From: Gemmatimonadota bacterium
GTDB lineage: Bacteria; Gemmatimonadota; Gemmatimonadetes; Gemmatimonadales; GWC2-71-9
NCBI GenBank assembly: GCA_016713435.1
Contig: JADJPD010000005.1
Span: 360,001 to 424,000 of the forward strand
DNA: 64,000 bases
Reading direction: 5' to 3'
The stretch's first letter is position 1. Each line of letters starts with the position of its first letter. Positions 46,845 to 57,200 of this stretch are shown here, one piece after another. The notes below the pieces were generated by a model. It ran no database searches, was not told the origin of the DNA, and saw nothing but the letters and a program-made list of their open reading frames with translations. A program made the position numbers and the translations under genes.

Positions 46845-48021
46845 CACCCACCGCCGTGCGGGCACGGCCCAGCGTGAGCCCCAGGCGCAGGATGCCCTCG
46901 CGGAGCCGTTCCGGCGGCACCGTCAGCGCCACGCGGAAGAACCCCTCACCCCCCGGCCCGAACGCGCTCCCCGGCAGCGTCACCACGCCCTCCCCCTCGA
47001 GCGCCTCCCGCGCAAAGGCCGCCGACGGCAGCCCCTCGGGCAGCGCCACCCAGAGATACATCGCCGCCTTCGGCGACTCGAGCTCGAACCCCGCCTCGCG
47101 GAGCGCCGCCACGCCGGCGTCCCGCCGGCGCTGCAGCTCGGCCACATTGGGCGGCACCAGCCGCTCCGCGTGGTCGAGGGCATACGCCCCCGCCTCCTGG
47201 ATGGCGAGCCAGGGCCCGGTGTCGGTGTAGGACTTGACCCGCGTCAGCGCCGTGATGAACGGCGCCGCCCCCACCGCGAACCCCAGCCGCCACCCCGTCA
47301 TCGAGTGGCTCTTGCTCAGGGAATGAAATTCGACCGCACACTCCCGCGCCCCGTCCACCTCGAAGATGCTCGGCGCGCGGTAGCCGTCAAAGGTGAGGTC
47401 GCAGTAGGGATTGTCGTAGGCCAGCGTAATCCCCCGCTCCCGGCAGGTGCGCACGGTGCGCTCCAGGTAGTCCCGCGGGGCGATGGCGGCGGTGGGGTTG
47501 TTGGGGTAGTTGAGGTAGGCCAGGCGCACCCGCCGGAGCGTGGGCTCGGGGATGTCCGTCAGCTCCACGAGATACCCCCGCTCCCGCCGGAGCGGCGCGA
47601 TGTACGGCTCGCCCCCGGCGAGCACCGTGCCGCCGAGGTAGGCCTGGTAGCCGGGCTCGGGCACCACGGCCACGTCGCCGGGGTTGAGGATGGCCAGGGC
47701 GAAGTGCGACAGCCCTTCCTTGGAGCCGAGCAGCGGCAGGAGCTCGGTGACGGGATCGAACGTCACCCCGAAACGGCGGCGCATCCAGTCGGCGGCGGCG
47801 CGGCGGAAGGTGGGATTCCCCTGCTGGAAGCCGTACTTGCTCAGGGCGGTGGTGGCCACCGCGCGCTGCATCGCCTCGATGACCTCGGCGGGGGGCGGGT
47901 AGTCCGCGTCGCCCGCGCCGAGGTCGATCACGTCCACGCCCTGCTCAAGCAGCGCGCGCTTGCGCGCCGGGAGGTCGGCCAGCGGGTAGCCCGGCAGGAG
48001 CGAGAGGCGGGAACTGGCCAC
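46834..48021 (-). CDS. Class I/II PLP aminotransferase (LL-diaminopimelate aminotransferase-like)
   Basis: 395 aa, GTG start one base after the FAH gene stop. Fold-type I aminotransferase: GAGDADYPPPAEVIEAM, LLPLLGSKEGLSHFALAILNPGD, LNYPNNPTAAI, LAYDNPYCDLTFDG, and the PLP lysine in EFHSLSKSHSMTGWRLGFAVG. The pattern GSKEG, YPNNPT and SLSKSHSMTGWR matches LL-diaminopimelate aminotransferases (DapL) and alanine aminotransferase-like relatives. DapL would make diaminopimelate for lysine and peptidoglycan. The exact substrate cannot be fixed from sequence, so no symbol is given. Confidence 0.9.
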   Translation of the reverse strand: MASSRLSLLPGYPLADLPARKRALLEQGVDVIDLGAGDADYPPPAEVIEAMQRAVATTALSKYGFQQGNPTFRRAAADWMRRRFGVTFDPVTELLPLLGSKEGLSHFALAILNPGDVAVVPEPGYQAYLGGTVLAGGEPYIAPLRRERGYLVELTDIPEPTLRRVRLAYLNYPNNPTAAIAPRDYLERTVRTCRERGITLAYDNPYCDLTFDGYRAPSIFEVDGARECAVEFHSLSKSHSMTGWRLGFAVGAAPFITALTRVKSYTDTGPWLAIQEAGAYALDHAERLVPPNVAELQRRRDAGVAALREAGFELESPKAAMYLWVALPEGLPSAAFAREALEGEGVVTLPGSAFGPGGEGFFRVALTVPPERLREGILRLGLTLGRARTAVGDAG

Positions 48022-48022
48022 G

Positions 48023-48634
48023 TCAGATCACCGGGTTGGTGAGGACGCCGACGCCCGGGATCTCCACCTCGGTGATGTCGCCCGTGGCCAGCCGCGTGGT
48101 CCCGGCCGGGGTGCCGGTGGCAATGAGGTCGCCGGGCTCGAGCGTCATCACCTGAGAGAGGAACGCCACCAGCGCCGGCACGCCGAAGGCCATGTCGGTG
48201 GCCCGGGCGTGCTGCACCACCTTGCCGTTCACCCGGCCGATGATCTCGAGCGTGGTCCAGTCGAGCCCCTCCACCACGGTGTCGCCGACGGGACAGAAGG
48301 TGTCGAAGCCCTTGGCGCGCCCCCACTGGCCGTCCACCTTCTGCAGGTCGCGCGCGGTCACGTCGTTGACGCACACGAAGCCGTACGGCTTCCTCGCGGC
48401 CTCCGCCTCGCTGATCCCCTTGATGCGCTCCAGGATCACCACCCCGATCTCCGCCTCCTGCTCCACGTGCGCGGACATGGCCGGCAGCACGATGGGCTGC
48501 CCCGGGCCGCTCAGCGACGTCGGCGCCTTGATGAAGAGGATCGGCTCCTTGGGCATGGCGTTGCCGAGCTCCTCCGCGTGGGCGCGATAGTTCCGGCCGA
48601 TGCCGATGATCTTCCCGGGCTTCCTCAGGCTCAT
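48023..48634 (-). CDS. Fumarylacetoacetate hydrolase (FAH) family protein
   Basis: 203 aa; the ATG overlaps the helicase stop (ATGA). A single FAH C-terminal domain: KIIGIGRNYRAHAEELGN, PILFIKAPTSLSGPGQPI, VEQEAEIGVVI with the metal-binding Glu pair, YGFVCVNDVTARDLQ, KGFDTFCPVGDTVV, LEPGDLIATGTPAG. All metal ligands typical of acylpyruvase/oxaloacetate decarboxylase-type FAH proteins appear present. Relatives (FAHD1/YcgM type) remove oxaloacetate or acylpyruvates; substrate not assigned. Confidence 0.92.
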   Translation of the reverse strand: MSLRKPGKIIGIGRNYRAHAEELGNAMPKEPILFIKAPTSLSGPGQPIVLPAMSAHVEQEAEIGVVILERIKGISEAEAARKPYGFVCVNDVTARDLQKVDGQWGRAKGFDTFCPVGDTVVEGLDWTTLEIIGRVNGKVVQHARATDMAFGVPALVAFLSQVMTLEPGDLIATGTPAGTTRLATGDITEVEIPGVGVLTNPVI

Positions 48635-51147
48635 ACGCTGGCTCCGATGCCGTGGCGGGCGAAAAAGTCCTCGATGCGGGTGCGAACCTCGGTCCAGGGC
48701 CCCACGATCTTGTCGGCCCGGGGGAGGCCGCTCAGGACGAGCGGCCCGTAGCGCTTGGTCACCACCCGCCGGTCGAGCAACACCACGCTGCCCAGGTCGG
48801 TGCGGGTCCGGATCAGCCGCCCGAAGCCCTGCTTGAGCTTGAGCGCGGCATGGGGCAGCAGGTAGTTCATGAACCCATCCTCGCCCTGCTCGGCCAGGCG
48901 CTCGAGGCGCGCGGCGGTGAGCGGCTCCGACGGGACCTTGAAAGGTAGCTTCGTCAGCACCAGCGAGCGGAGCGCCCGGCCCGGCACGTCCACCCCCTCC
49001 CAGAACGAGTCCGTCCCGAGCAGGATGGCCCGGCCCAGCTCGCGGAAGCGCGCCAGCAGCACGTCGCGCGGGGCCTCGCCTTGCACCAGAATCGGCCACC
49101 GCTCGCCGGCCAGGGCCCGTAGCTCGGTGGCCGCCCGGCGGAGGGCCCCGTGGCTGGTGAAGAGCACGAACATCCCGCCATCGCTGGCCCACGCCAGGTC
49201 GTGCACCACGTGGAGCACCGCGCCCGCGTGGCCCGCCTCGTCCTCCCGCGGGTCGGGGATGTCGTTGGGGATGCCGAAGAGGCACTGCGCCCCGTAGTCG
49301 AACGGCGACGGCAGGATGGTCTTCACCGTCACCGGGTTGGGCTCGATGGCCAGGCCCAGCCGCCGTTCCAGGAAGTCGAACTCCCCGCCCGCCGCCAGCG
49401 TGGCGCTGGTGAGCGCCACCGTCTGCACCTTGTCGAACAACGACTCGCGCAGGATCGGCGCCAGGTCGAGCGGCACGGCGCTCATCGCCAGCTGCTGGCC
49501 CTTGGGGCCCGTCCGCTCCAGCCAGCGCACCGTGGGCGCGCCGCCGCCCGCGGGGCGGAGCGTCTGGTTGAGGCCGTCGGAGACGCCCTCGAGCCGGCGG
49601 ATCACGCCGCGGAGCTCGCCCAGCAGCTGGGTGCGGCGTTCCGTCACCTCGGCGCCCGCCAGCCGGTCGGCGATGGTCTCGATGTGGTCGCGCAGGGCGC
49701 GGAAGGCCAGCAGCGTGCTGTCCAGCTCCCGGGTGAGGCCGGCGGGCCAGACGTCGTCCTTGCCGAACTCCTCCGTGAGGCGGAGCACCCCGCCCTGCTC
49801 CTGCTCCAGCCGGCCGTGGAGGCGGAGGAGCATCTGGTCGGAGGCGCGCCGGGCATCGGTGACGGCCGGCAACACCCGCTCCCGCAGCAGGTCGAGGCTG
49901 GCCTTGGCCAGGAGGTCGTTGCTGGCGGAGAGCTCGAAGGCCAGCGACGGCAGCAGCCCCTTCCCGTTCCGCTCGAAGCGGCCGAGCAGGCGGCGGATGC
50001 CGCGGCTCGTCACCTGGGCGCCGAGGTGGGAGGCGGCCACGTCCTCGAGGTGGTGGGCCTCGTCGAGGATCAGCCGGTCGTAGGGCGGCAGCACCGCCGC
50101 CTCACGCCAGTTGTCGGAGGCGCGACGCACCGAGATGTCGGCGGCCAGCAGGTGGTGGTTCACCACCACCACGTCTGCCTCCGCCGCCTTGCGGCGCGCG
50201 CGGAACAGGAAGCAGCTGTCGAAGTGCGCGCACTGCAGCCGGGGGCAGAGGTCGGCTTCGGCGCTCACCTCGTCCCAGACCTCGCCCGACGGGTTCACGG
50301 GGAGGTCGGCGAGGGTGCCGTCGCTGGTCTTCCCGGCCCAGGCCATGAGGCCCTGGAGCTCGTCGTACTTCTCGGGCTCGAGCAGGGATCGCTGGGCGCC
50401 CACCGCCAGGTGCAGCCGGGAGAGGCAGAGGTAGTTCCGCCACCCCTTGAGGAGCGCAAAGGTGGGCGGCTTCTCGAAGTGGGCGAAGGCGTCCCGCAGC
50501 AGCGGCAGGTCCTTCCCCACCAGCTGCTCCTGGAGGTTGATGGTGTTGGTGCTCACCACCGTCCGCTCCTTGTTGGCGCGCGACCAGGCCAGCGCCGGCA
50601 CCAGGTACGCGAACGACTTCCCCACGCCCGTCCCCGCCTCCAGCAGGACCACGCCGCCGTCGTTGTACGCGTCCGCGATGTGCGCAGCCATGTCCCGCTG
50701 GCTCGGCCGGTCCTCGTACGCGCCCAGGATCGTGGCGATGGGGCCGTGCTCGCCGAGCTGGTCCACCACGTCGAAGGGGTCGATCTTCCCCGCCGTGTCG
50801 CCCCGCGGCACCTCCACCACCACGTAGAGCTGCGTCGCGTCGTTGTTGATGATGCCGAAGCCGGTGCCGCCGTCGTGCAGGCGGGCCGCGACGTTCAGGT
50901 CGGGGATGGACGGCTCGAGGACGCCGCTCGGGTGGTTGTGGAGGAGCATCTCCCCCTTCCCGCAGGCGCCGGGCAGCGCCAGCACCCGGTCCACGGTCCC
51001 GCGCGCCACGGCCCGCGCGGCGACGAGGATCCCGTCGCCATCCACGGTGGCCACGAACGACACCTCCCGCCCCCCCGCTTGCGCGATCTCGCGCGCGAGG
51101 GTGCGTCGGACGTCATCCGGGATCCGGGGGGTGGCGCCTTCGGGCAT
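48631..51147 (-). CDS. JAMM/RadC-like domain fused to DinG/XPD-type helicase
   Basis: 838 aa. The N-terminal 115 residues form a RadC/JAMM-like domain: E28 in REVSFVATVDGDG, then LLHNHPSG with H70 and H72, S80 and D83, i.e. the full E / HxH-x7-Sx2D metal site. The helicase part has Walker A GTGVGKS (172-178), STNTINLQEQL, four cysteines C241, C301, C306 and C312 placed like the 4Fe-4S ligands of XPD/DinG, DEAHHLED (362-369), and the C-terminal half with SATLAAGGEF, LLGTDSFWEGVDVPG and QGFGRLIRTRTD. DinG proteins unwind DNA-RNA hybrids and branched DNA. Some Firmicutes carry an exonuclease at this N-terminal place; a JAMM domain there is unusual to my knowledge. First gene of a six-gene operon. 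Confidence 0.92.
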   Translation of the reverse strand: MPEGATPRIPDDVRRTLAREIAQAGGREVSFVATVDGDGILVAARAVARGTVDRVLALPGACGKGEMLLHNHPSGVLEPSIPDLNVAARLHDGGTGFGIINNDATQLYVVVEVPRGDTAGKIDPFDVVDQLGEHGPIATILGAYEDRPSQRDMAAHIADAYNDGGVVLLEAGTGVGKSFAYLVPALAWSRANKERTVVSTNTINLQEQLVGKDLPLLRDAFAHFEKPPTFALLKGWRNYLCLSRLHLAVGAQRSLLEPEKYDELQGLMAWAGKTSDGTLADLPVNPSGEVWDEVSAEADLCPRLQCAHFDSCFLFRARRKAAEADVVVVNHHLLAADISVRRASDNWREAAVLPPYDRLILDEAHHLEDVAASHLGAQVTSRGIRRLLGRFERNGKGLLPSLAFELSASNDLLAKASLDLLRERVLPAVTDARRASDQMLLRLHGRLEQEQGGVLRLTEEFGKDDVWPAGLTRELDSTLLAFRALRDHIETIADRLAGAEVTERRTQLLGELRGVIRRLEGVSDGLNQTLRPAGGGAPTVRWLERTGPKGQQLAMSAVPLDLAPILRESLFDKVQTVALTSATLAAGGEFDFLERRLGLAIEPNPVTVKTILPSPFDYGAQCLFGIPNDIPDPREDEAGHAGAVLHVVHDLAWASDGGMFVLFTSHGALRRAATELRALAGERWPILVQGEAPRDVLLARFRELGRAILLGTDSFWEGVDVPGRALRSLVLTKLPFKVPSEPLTAARLERLAEQGEDGFMNYLLPHAALKLKQGFGRLIRTRTDLGSVVLLDRRVVTKRYGPLVLSGLPRADKIVGPWTEVRTRIEDFFARHGIGASV

Positions 51148-51229
51148 GCGGGCCCGCCCGGCGCGGGGCCGGACGGCTCTTGAAGAGGATCGGGCGAGGC
51201 CCCCGGGCGGGGGGTCTCAGGCGGGGAGA

Positions 51230-51235
51230 AAATTA
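51230..51235 (-). promoter_or_regulatory. Candidate -10 box of the helicase operon
   Basis: TAATTT on the minus strand, 83 bases before the start at 51147, in the only AT-rich spot of the gap. No convincing -35. Confidence 0.3.
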
Positions 51236-51268
51236 GCCGAACCCCGGCCCGAATCGTACTCCCCGTCG

Positions 51269-52570
51269 CTACGTCTTGAGCTCTTTCTTCTTCGCCGCCG
51301 GAAAGAGGACGTTGTTGAGGATCAGCCGGTAGCCGGGGCTGTGCGGATGCAGCGACAGGTCCGTCGGCGGGTCGCCGATCTGGTGCTGCGGGTCCTCGGG
51401 GTCGTGGCCGCCGTAGAAGGTCCAGGTCCCCTGCCCCAGCTCGCCATGGATGTACTTGGTCCACGGCGCCCCCGGTTCCTCCGCCAGCACCGTCACGGCG
51501 GGCTTGAGGGTCCGCTTGGTGAAGGAGGTGGTGAGCCCGTAGAAGTCGGGGATCACTTCGCGATGGTTCTGCACCAGCATGGTGGGCACCGGGTCGATCT
51601 TGGCGCTGAAGCCGAAGAGCTTGAAGGCGCCGAGCTGCTGGCGGCGGTCCAGGCTGTTGACCTGGTGCCCGTCGATGTCCGAGAACGCGGGGATGTTGGG
51701 CGAGAGCTCGAGTTGCGCATCCTGGAAGGCCAGCGTGTGCCCCCAGTCGAGCCGCCGCGTGGCGTCCGGCGCCATCGGCGTCCCGTCCGCGTAGCTCGCC
51801 GCGATGTCGGTGTCGTGCGCGGCGAGCGCCAGCTCCAGCGTCTCCGTGGCCGTGCACATGGCAAAGAGGAACCCGCCCCGCTCCACGAACGCCCGGATCT
51901 CCTCGGCCACCGCCTGCTTGCAGGCGGGGACGTTCGGGAAGCCCAGCTGCTTTGCCACCGCCTGGTTCCGGTTCACCATGTCGGTGAGCCACGGCGTGCC
52001 GGCGTAGTTCAGGTAGAACTTCGAGTACTGGCCGGTGAAGTCCTCGTGGTGCAGGTGGAGCCAGTCGTAGTCGGTGAGCCCCTTCCGGGCCACTTCCGCG
52101 TCCCAGACCTTCTTGAACTCGATCCCGGCATAGTTGAGCGCCATGGTCACCGCATCGTCCCAGGGCGACGCGTTGGGCGGCGCGTACACCGCCACCTTGG
52201 GCGGCTTCTCGAGCGGCACGGCGTCCATGTTCCCCTGCTGGAGCTGGGCCCGGATGTTCACCACCTCGCCCTCGCCGAGCGGGATCGTGGTGACCCCGGC
52301 CAGCGCCGCGTCGCGCTGGGTGCCGCCGTCGCCGGGGACCAGGAAGGACCCGCCGCGGTAGTTGAGGAACCACTCCGCCTTCCCCCCGCGCTCCAGCACC
52401 CGGAAGGTGACGCCGTACGCCTTCAGGTGATCCTGCTGCTGGTCGTCCATCGGGATGAGGAGCCAGGCGGCGGCGGGATGCGGCACCCAGAGGTCGCCGA
52501 GGCGCCGGACCCCGGGCCCGGCGAGCAGCGCGCCTCCCACGGCGCCGAGGAAGTGGCGACGGTCGATCAT
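51269..52570 (-). CDS. Tat-exported uncharacterised protein
   Basis: 433 aa; the ATG overlaps the TPR gene stop (ATGA). N-terminal twin-arginine signal (DRRHFLGAVGGALLAG). The mature part starts with WLLIPMDDQQQDHLKAYGVTFRVLERGG and includes WFLNYRGGSFLVPGDGG, KVAVYAPPNASPWDDAVTMALNYAGI, a DWLHLHHEDFTGQYSKFY segment with several His, CTATETLELAL, and a C-terminal HGELGQGTWTFYGGHDPEDPQH. The final part has features of the glutamine-amidotransferase-like fold seen in the DUF4159 protein of the same operon. I believe relatives in Bacteroidota are sometimes labelled asparagine synthetase B, but none of the AsnB motifs are seen. Function unknown; last gene of the rsmI operon. Confidence 0.75.
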   Translation of the reverse strand: MIDRRHFLGAVGGALLAGPGVRRLGDLWVPHPAAAWLLIPMDDQQQDHLKAYGVTFRVLERGGKAEWFLNYRGGSFLVPGDGGTQRDAALAGVTTIPLGEGEVVNIRAQLQQGNMDAVPLEKPPKVAVYAPPNASPWDDAVTMALNYAGIEFKKVWDAEVARKGLTDYDWLHLHHEDFTGQYSKFYLNYAGTPWLTDMVNRNQAVAKQLGFPNVPACKQAVAEEIRAFVERGGFLFAMCTATETLELALAAHDTDIAASYADGTPMAPDATRRLDWGHTLAFQDAQLELSPNIPAFSDIDGHQVNSLDRRQQLGAFKLFGFSAKIDPVPTMLVQNHREVIPDFYGLTTSFTKRTLKPAVTVLAEEPGAPWTKYIHGELGQGTWTFYGGHDPEDPQHQIGDPPTDLSLHPHSPGYRLILNNVLFPAAKKKELKT

Positions 52571-54296
52571 GTGCGCGGCACCGCGTTCCGCGCCTGGTCG
52601 AGGAGCCGGCGCCCCTGCGGGACCAGCGCGCTCTGGGGATACTCGAGGATCATCTGCTCCAGCACCGCCACCGCCTCCGGCCCGCGCTGGTGCGCCACGT
52701 AGAAGCGGCCCAGCTCGAGCAGCGCCGCCGCCGCCGTGGCGGGCGCCTCCTTCACCACGGCGGCCTTGAGCGTCCGCTCGGCCTCGGCGCCCCGGTCGAG
52801 CCCCGCGAACACGCGGCCGGCCAGCAGGGTCACCTCCGCCTGGCCCCCGTCGGCCGGGAGGGCCGCGCCCACGCGCAGGAAGGTCCCCGCCGCGTCCAGC
52901 GAATCGCCGCGATCGAGTTGCTGGAAGCCCTGGCCGAGCTGGGCCAGCGTGTCCGGCTGGATGGGCTGCAGCAGGGCGAGGATCGCCGCGCGCGCCGTGG
53001 ACTCCTCGCGGGTGCCGGCAAAGGGCCCGGCGTCCCGCCAGAGATCGGAGGTGCCCTTCAGGTCCCCGGCGTAGAGGCGGATGCGGCCGCGCAGCGCCAG
53101 CGCCTCCACGCTGCTGTCGGCCACGATGAGCTTCTCCGCGTCCGCGAGCTGGCCCTCCTGCGCCCAGCGCGCGGCGATGTCGCGGCGCATGCGGAGAAGT
53201 CGTCCACCGGGAGCTGCGGTCGCAGCCGCTCCAGCTCCGCCGCCGCCTCGCCCGGCTTGCCCTCCTTCACCAGCAGGTCCACCAGCGTGGCCGACGCGCC
53301 GGCCGCCGCCGCCGGCCCCGTGGCCGGGTCCTCGGCCAGCATCCGCAGCATCCGCCGGGCGTCGGCGGTGGCACCGGCCGCGGCGTAGGCCTTGGCGGCG
53401 TCCAGCCGGAAGCGCGACTTCTGTGCGGCATTGTTCCAGCGCTCCGCCAGCGCCTCCATGGTGCGGGCCTGCACCAGCTGGTAGGCGGGCGATGCCTCGC
53501 TGCGGAGCTGCTCCAGGAAGCCCTGCAGCACCTCGATCTGCTGGGCGGCGCCGCCCGGCAGGGTGCGCATCATCGCCTCGTAGGCGCCGGCGGGATCGCC
53601 CCAGCGGGCGCGGAGGTCCACGAGCAGGCGGGCGGGCTCGCTGCCCGATTCCTTCTCGAGGCCCCGCAGGATGGCCGGCCGCGCGTCCGGCTTGGCCTGG
53701 CTGAACATGGCCAGCGCCGAGCTCCGGTAGCCCGGGAGCTTCCGCACCGCGGTCGACCACTCGCGGGTGGCCGTGGGCCAGTCCTCCTCGATGACCGCCA
53801 GCTGCGCCAGCTCCGGCGCCAGCACGTCGGGCTTCCCGATCCGCTCCCGGCCAAGCAGGTAGGCGCGCTTCGCGGTGGTGCGGTCCCGCCGCGCGAGGGC
53901 GGCGGCGGCCCACTCGCGGTAGGGCGTCTCGTCGCCCGGCGTCACCTTGCCCCACTTGTCCACCAGGCCGGGGATGCTGTCCAGCAGGTCGGCCTGGGCG
54001 TAAGCGCGGAGGCCCACCCCGTAGATGGCGCCCGAGCCGGGGTTGGCGGCGATGGCCGCACGCACCTCCGGCAGGATCTCCGTCAGGCGGTTCATGGGCG
54101 TCAGCGCCCGCTCGAGCCCCAGCAGCGCCGCCACCTCGGTGGGATTCTGCTTGAGGATGCCCCGGTACACCTCCGCCGCCTGCGCGTAGCTGCCCCGGCG
54201 CTCCAGGTCGAAGGCCCGCGCCATGGGGTCCTGCGCCGCGAGCGGCGCGGTCGCCAGGCACAGGAGCGCCAGCAACGGGGGGAGGCGGCGGCGCAC
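52567..54296 (-). CDS. Secreted TPR-like repeat protein (frameshift near 53194)
   Basis: About 576 aa after repair. GTG 54296 is preferred (GGAG five bases upstream); GTG 54302 overlaps the previous stop by 4 bases. A signal peptide (LLALLCLATAPLAAQ) precedes helical repeats of TPR type: AFDLERRGSYAQAAEVYRGILKQNPTEVAALLG, later AEKLIVADSSVEALALRGRIRLYAGD and AALLELGRFYVAHQRGPEAVAVLEQMI. The frame breaks in the minus-strand TTCTCCGC (about 53190-53196); one added C gives VDDFSRMRRDIAARWAQEG. A periplasmic scaffold working with the adjacent DUF4175 and DUF4159 proteins is plausible from the operon. Confidence 0.82.
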
Positions 54297-54298
54297 GA

Positions 54299-57200
54299 TC
54301 ACTCCTTGGAGGGCGCGGGCGTGTCCGCGGTGTCGGCTGGGCGCGGCGCGCCGCTCAGGCGGCGGAAGTACTCGGTGACCCGCCGGCGTTCGTCGGGCGA
54401 GAGCGCCTGCAGCTCCTCCCACGTGGGATAGCGCAGCCGCTCGTCGGTGAGGCTCCGGCGGAGCGCGGGCGGGATGCGGACGCTGTCGCCGGTGGCGGCG
54501 GTGCTCTGGCGTTCCTGGCGCTCGTCCTCATCCTGGCCCTGCAGGGTGCGGCCGGCGTCCAGCATGCGGCGGAAGAGGCGCTCCTGGCGCTCCACCGTCT
54601 GGCGGTCCAGGCGACCCGCCTCGAGGGACCGGGCCAGCTCGCGCGCCTCGTCGGCGAGTTCCCCGGCCCCCGGCACCTGGCCGCCCGCGCGTAGCCGCTC
54701 CATCCGCTCCGCCATCGCGCGCTGGCGCTGGCCCAGCTGCCGCAGCGCCTCCTGCATCTGGCTGCCGCCCTGCCCCATCATCGGGAGCATCCCGCCCGAC
54801 TGCTGGCCGATCTGCCCCTGCTGCTGCGCGGCCTGCTGCATCTGCTCCATGGCCTCCTGCAGCCCGGAGCCCGAGCCCGCGCCCGCCACCTGCCCTCGCG
54901 CGCGCATCAGCGAATGCGCCGCGGCGTTCAGCGCATCCACCGCCTCCCCGCTCCGCCGGCCGGCCTCCCGCGTGTTCGGCGCGGCGTTGTTGAGGGCCTC
55001 GCGCGCGCGCTCCATCTCGTCGCGCGCGGCGGCCAGCGCGGTGCTCGACTGCTGCCCCACCAGCGCGTTCTTCCCCGCCGCGTCCGACATCTGCTGCATC
55101 AGCCGCTCCACCCCCTCCTGGATGGCGCCCTGCTCGGCGCGCACCTGGGGGCTCGCCTCGCCGGCGCGGAGCCGCTCGTTGACGTCGAGCTGCCGCTCCG
55201 CCAGGCGGCTGGCATCGGCCAGCACCCGGTCCAGTGCCTCCACCACCTCCTGCTTCCACTCCCCCTGCATCGAGGTGCGCTGCTCGTCGAGCTGCTGGCT
55301 CAGCGGCTGCAGCTGCTTGGCCGCCTGCTGCCCCTGCTGCTGCGCCTGCTGCCGCTGCCCCTGCTGCGCCGACTTGGCGGCCTGCCGCATCTGCTCGGCG
55401 GCCTGCTGCGCCTGCTGGGCCGCCTGCTCGATGGCCTGCTGCCGCTCGGGGGACTGCTCGGCCATCTGCTTCGCGACGTCCTGCAGCCCGGCCGCGAGGG
55501 AGTCGGCGCGCTCGGCCAGCTGCCGTTCCGCCGCCGCAGTGCGGGCGGAGTCCGCCTGGCGGGCCTGCTCGCTCCACTGCTGCTGCTCCTGGGCGAGTTC
55601 CTCCGCCTCCTTGGAGAGGTTGGCCATGTCGCCCTCGAGCGCGGCGCGCTCGAAGAGCTCGCGCGAGCGCTCCAGCGCCTCCCGCAGCTGCTTCTGCGCG
55701 TCGGCCAGGCGCTCCAGCGCCTCACGGGTCCGCTCCGGGTCGAGCTCCTGCAGGGCGCGCTGGAGCTCGGCCAGCCGCTCGCGCAGCTCGGGAGTGAGCG
55801 CCCGGTCCAGCTGCTCCTGGATCTCTCGTAGCCGCTCCTGGAACGCCGGGTCGTTGATCCCGGCCGCCTCCGCGCTCTGCTGCAGTTCGTCCAGCGCCTG
55901 CTGCACCTGCTCTGCTTCCTGCAGCAGCCGCTCCTGCTGCTGGGCCACGCTCTCGGCGCGCTTGGCGTTCTCGTAGCTCAGCGCGTCGTTGCTGCCGTTG
56001 CCGTCCTGCTGGCCGGTCTCGCGGGGGCGTTCCTGCGCCAGGTCCTCCGTCTGCCGCTCCAGCTGCTTCCCCGCCTCGGCGATGCTGTCGAGGCGCCGGC
56101 CCACCTCGTCCGCGGCGGTGCGCGCCGCATCGCGCATCTCGCTCGCGGTGGGGAGCCGCAGCACGAACTCGCGCGAGCTGCCCGTGTGCGGGCGGGGCGC
56201 ATTGTCGAGCGCGCGGATGGTGAACCGCAGCGAATCCCCCGGCACCAGGTTCCGGCGATTCAGGTCCAGCTGGTACGGCAGGATGACGCGATCGCGCGCA
56301 CCCTCCGGGAGCGGCAGCACCTCGGTCCTGACCGGGTCGGCCAGCCCCAGGCGGCTGATGCGCCGGCTCTCTATCACCACCCGGGCGATGCCGTGATCGT
56401 CCGACGCATCCACCACCAGCGGCACCACCAGGCTGAACGGCACCAGCGTGTCCTGGCCCGGCACCGGCACCTCCACCCGCGGCCCGCTGTCAGGCACGGC
56501 CACCACCGGCAGGCGGATGGTGTCGCCAGCCAGCGGGTCGCCGCTGGCGGTGGCGAGGGCCAGCGTCCAGGTGCGGGCGCCGGTCGGCGTGAAGCTGCCG
56601 CGGAAGCGCGTACCGGAGACGTCCAGCGGGACGCGCGCGGCGCCACCGTCCCAGCCGGCGGTGGTCAGCTCGGCGGTGGCCTCGCCCTGCACCTCGAGGC
56701 GGGTGCCCTCGGGGACCACGATGGTGTCGCCGTCGGTGGGGAGCGGCTCGTCCTCGAGGTCCAGGTAGCGGGGGTAGCGCGCCACCACGGCCAGGGTGCC
56801 GAGGAAGGCCGGCATCCGCACCTTCACCTCGAGGGTGTCGGAGGTGCGGCCGCCGCTCGTCAGGCGGAGGAAGAGGTCGCCCTGCAGGGGGCCCAGCACC
56901 ACGCGGGCGCGGCCCAGCGAGTCGAGGGGGAGGCCCTGCCCCTTCCAGGTCTCGCCGGGCGCGCGGGTCCAGAGGATGGCGTGCTGGCGGCCGCGGGCCA
57001 GCGCCTCGACAGCCACGCTGTCCCCCCGCTCCACCTCGGTGGCGCCGAGGGTGAGGCTGACGGGAGCGCGGGTGGCGGCCCATGCCTCGCCCGGCTGGAA
57101 GAGGAGTGCGGGCCGGCCCGTGAAGGGCCGCGCGGTGGCCAGCACCACCAGCCCGGTGGCCAGCAGCGCCCCGCCGGCGAGGATGCGCTTCCGCATGGGC

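Noticed and set aside
48209..51183. Plus-strand frames opposite the helicase and FAH genes
   Set aside because: His/Arg/Glu/Leu-rich composition typical of antisense reading; the minus strand carries all helicase motifs.
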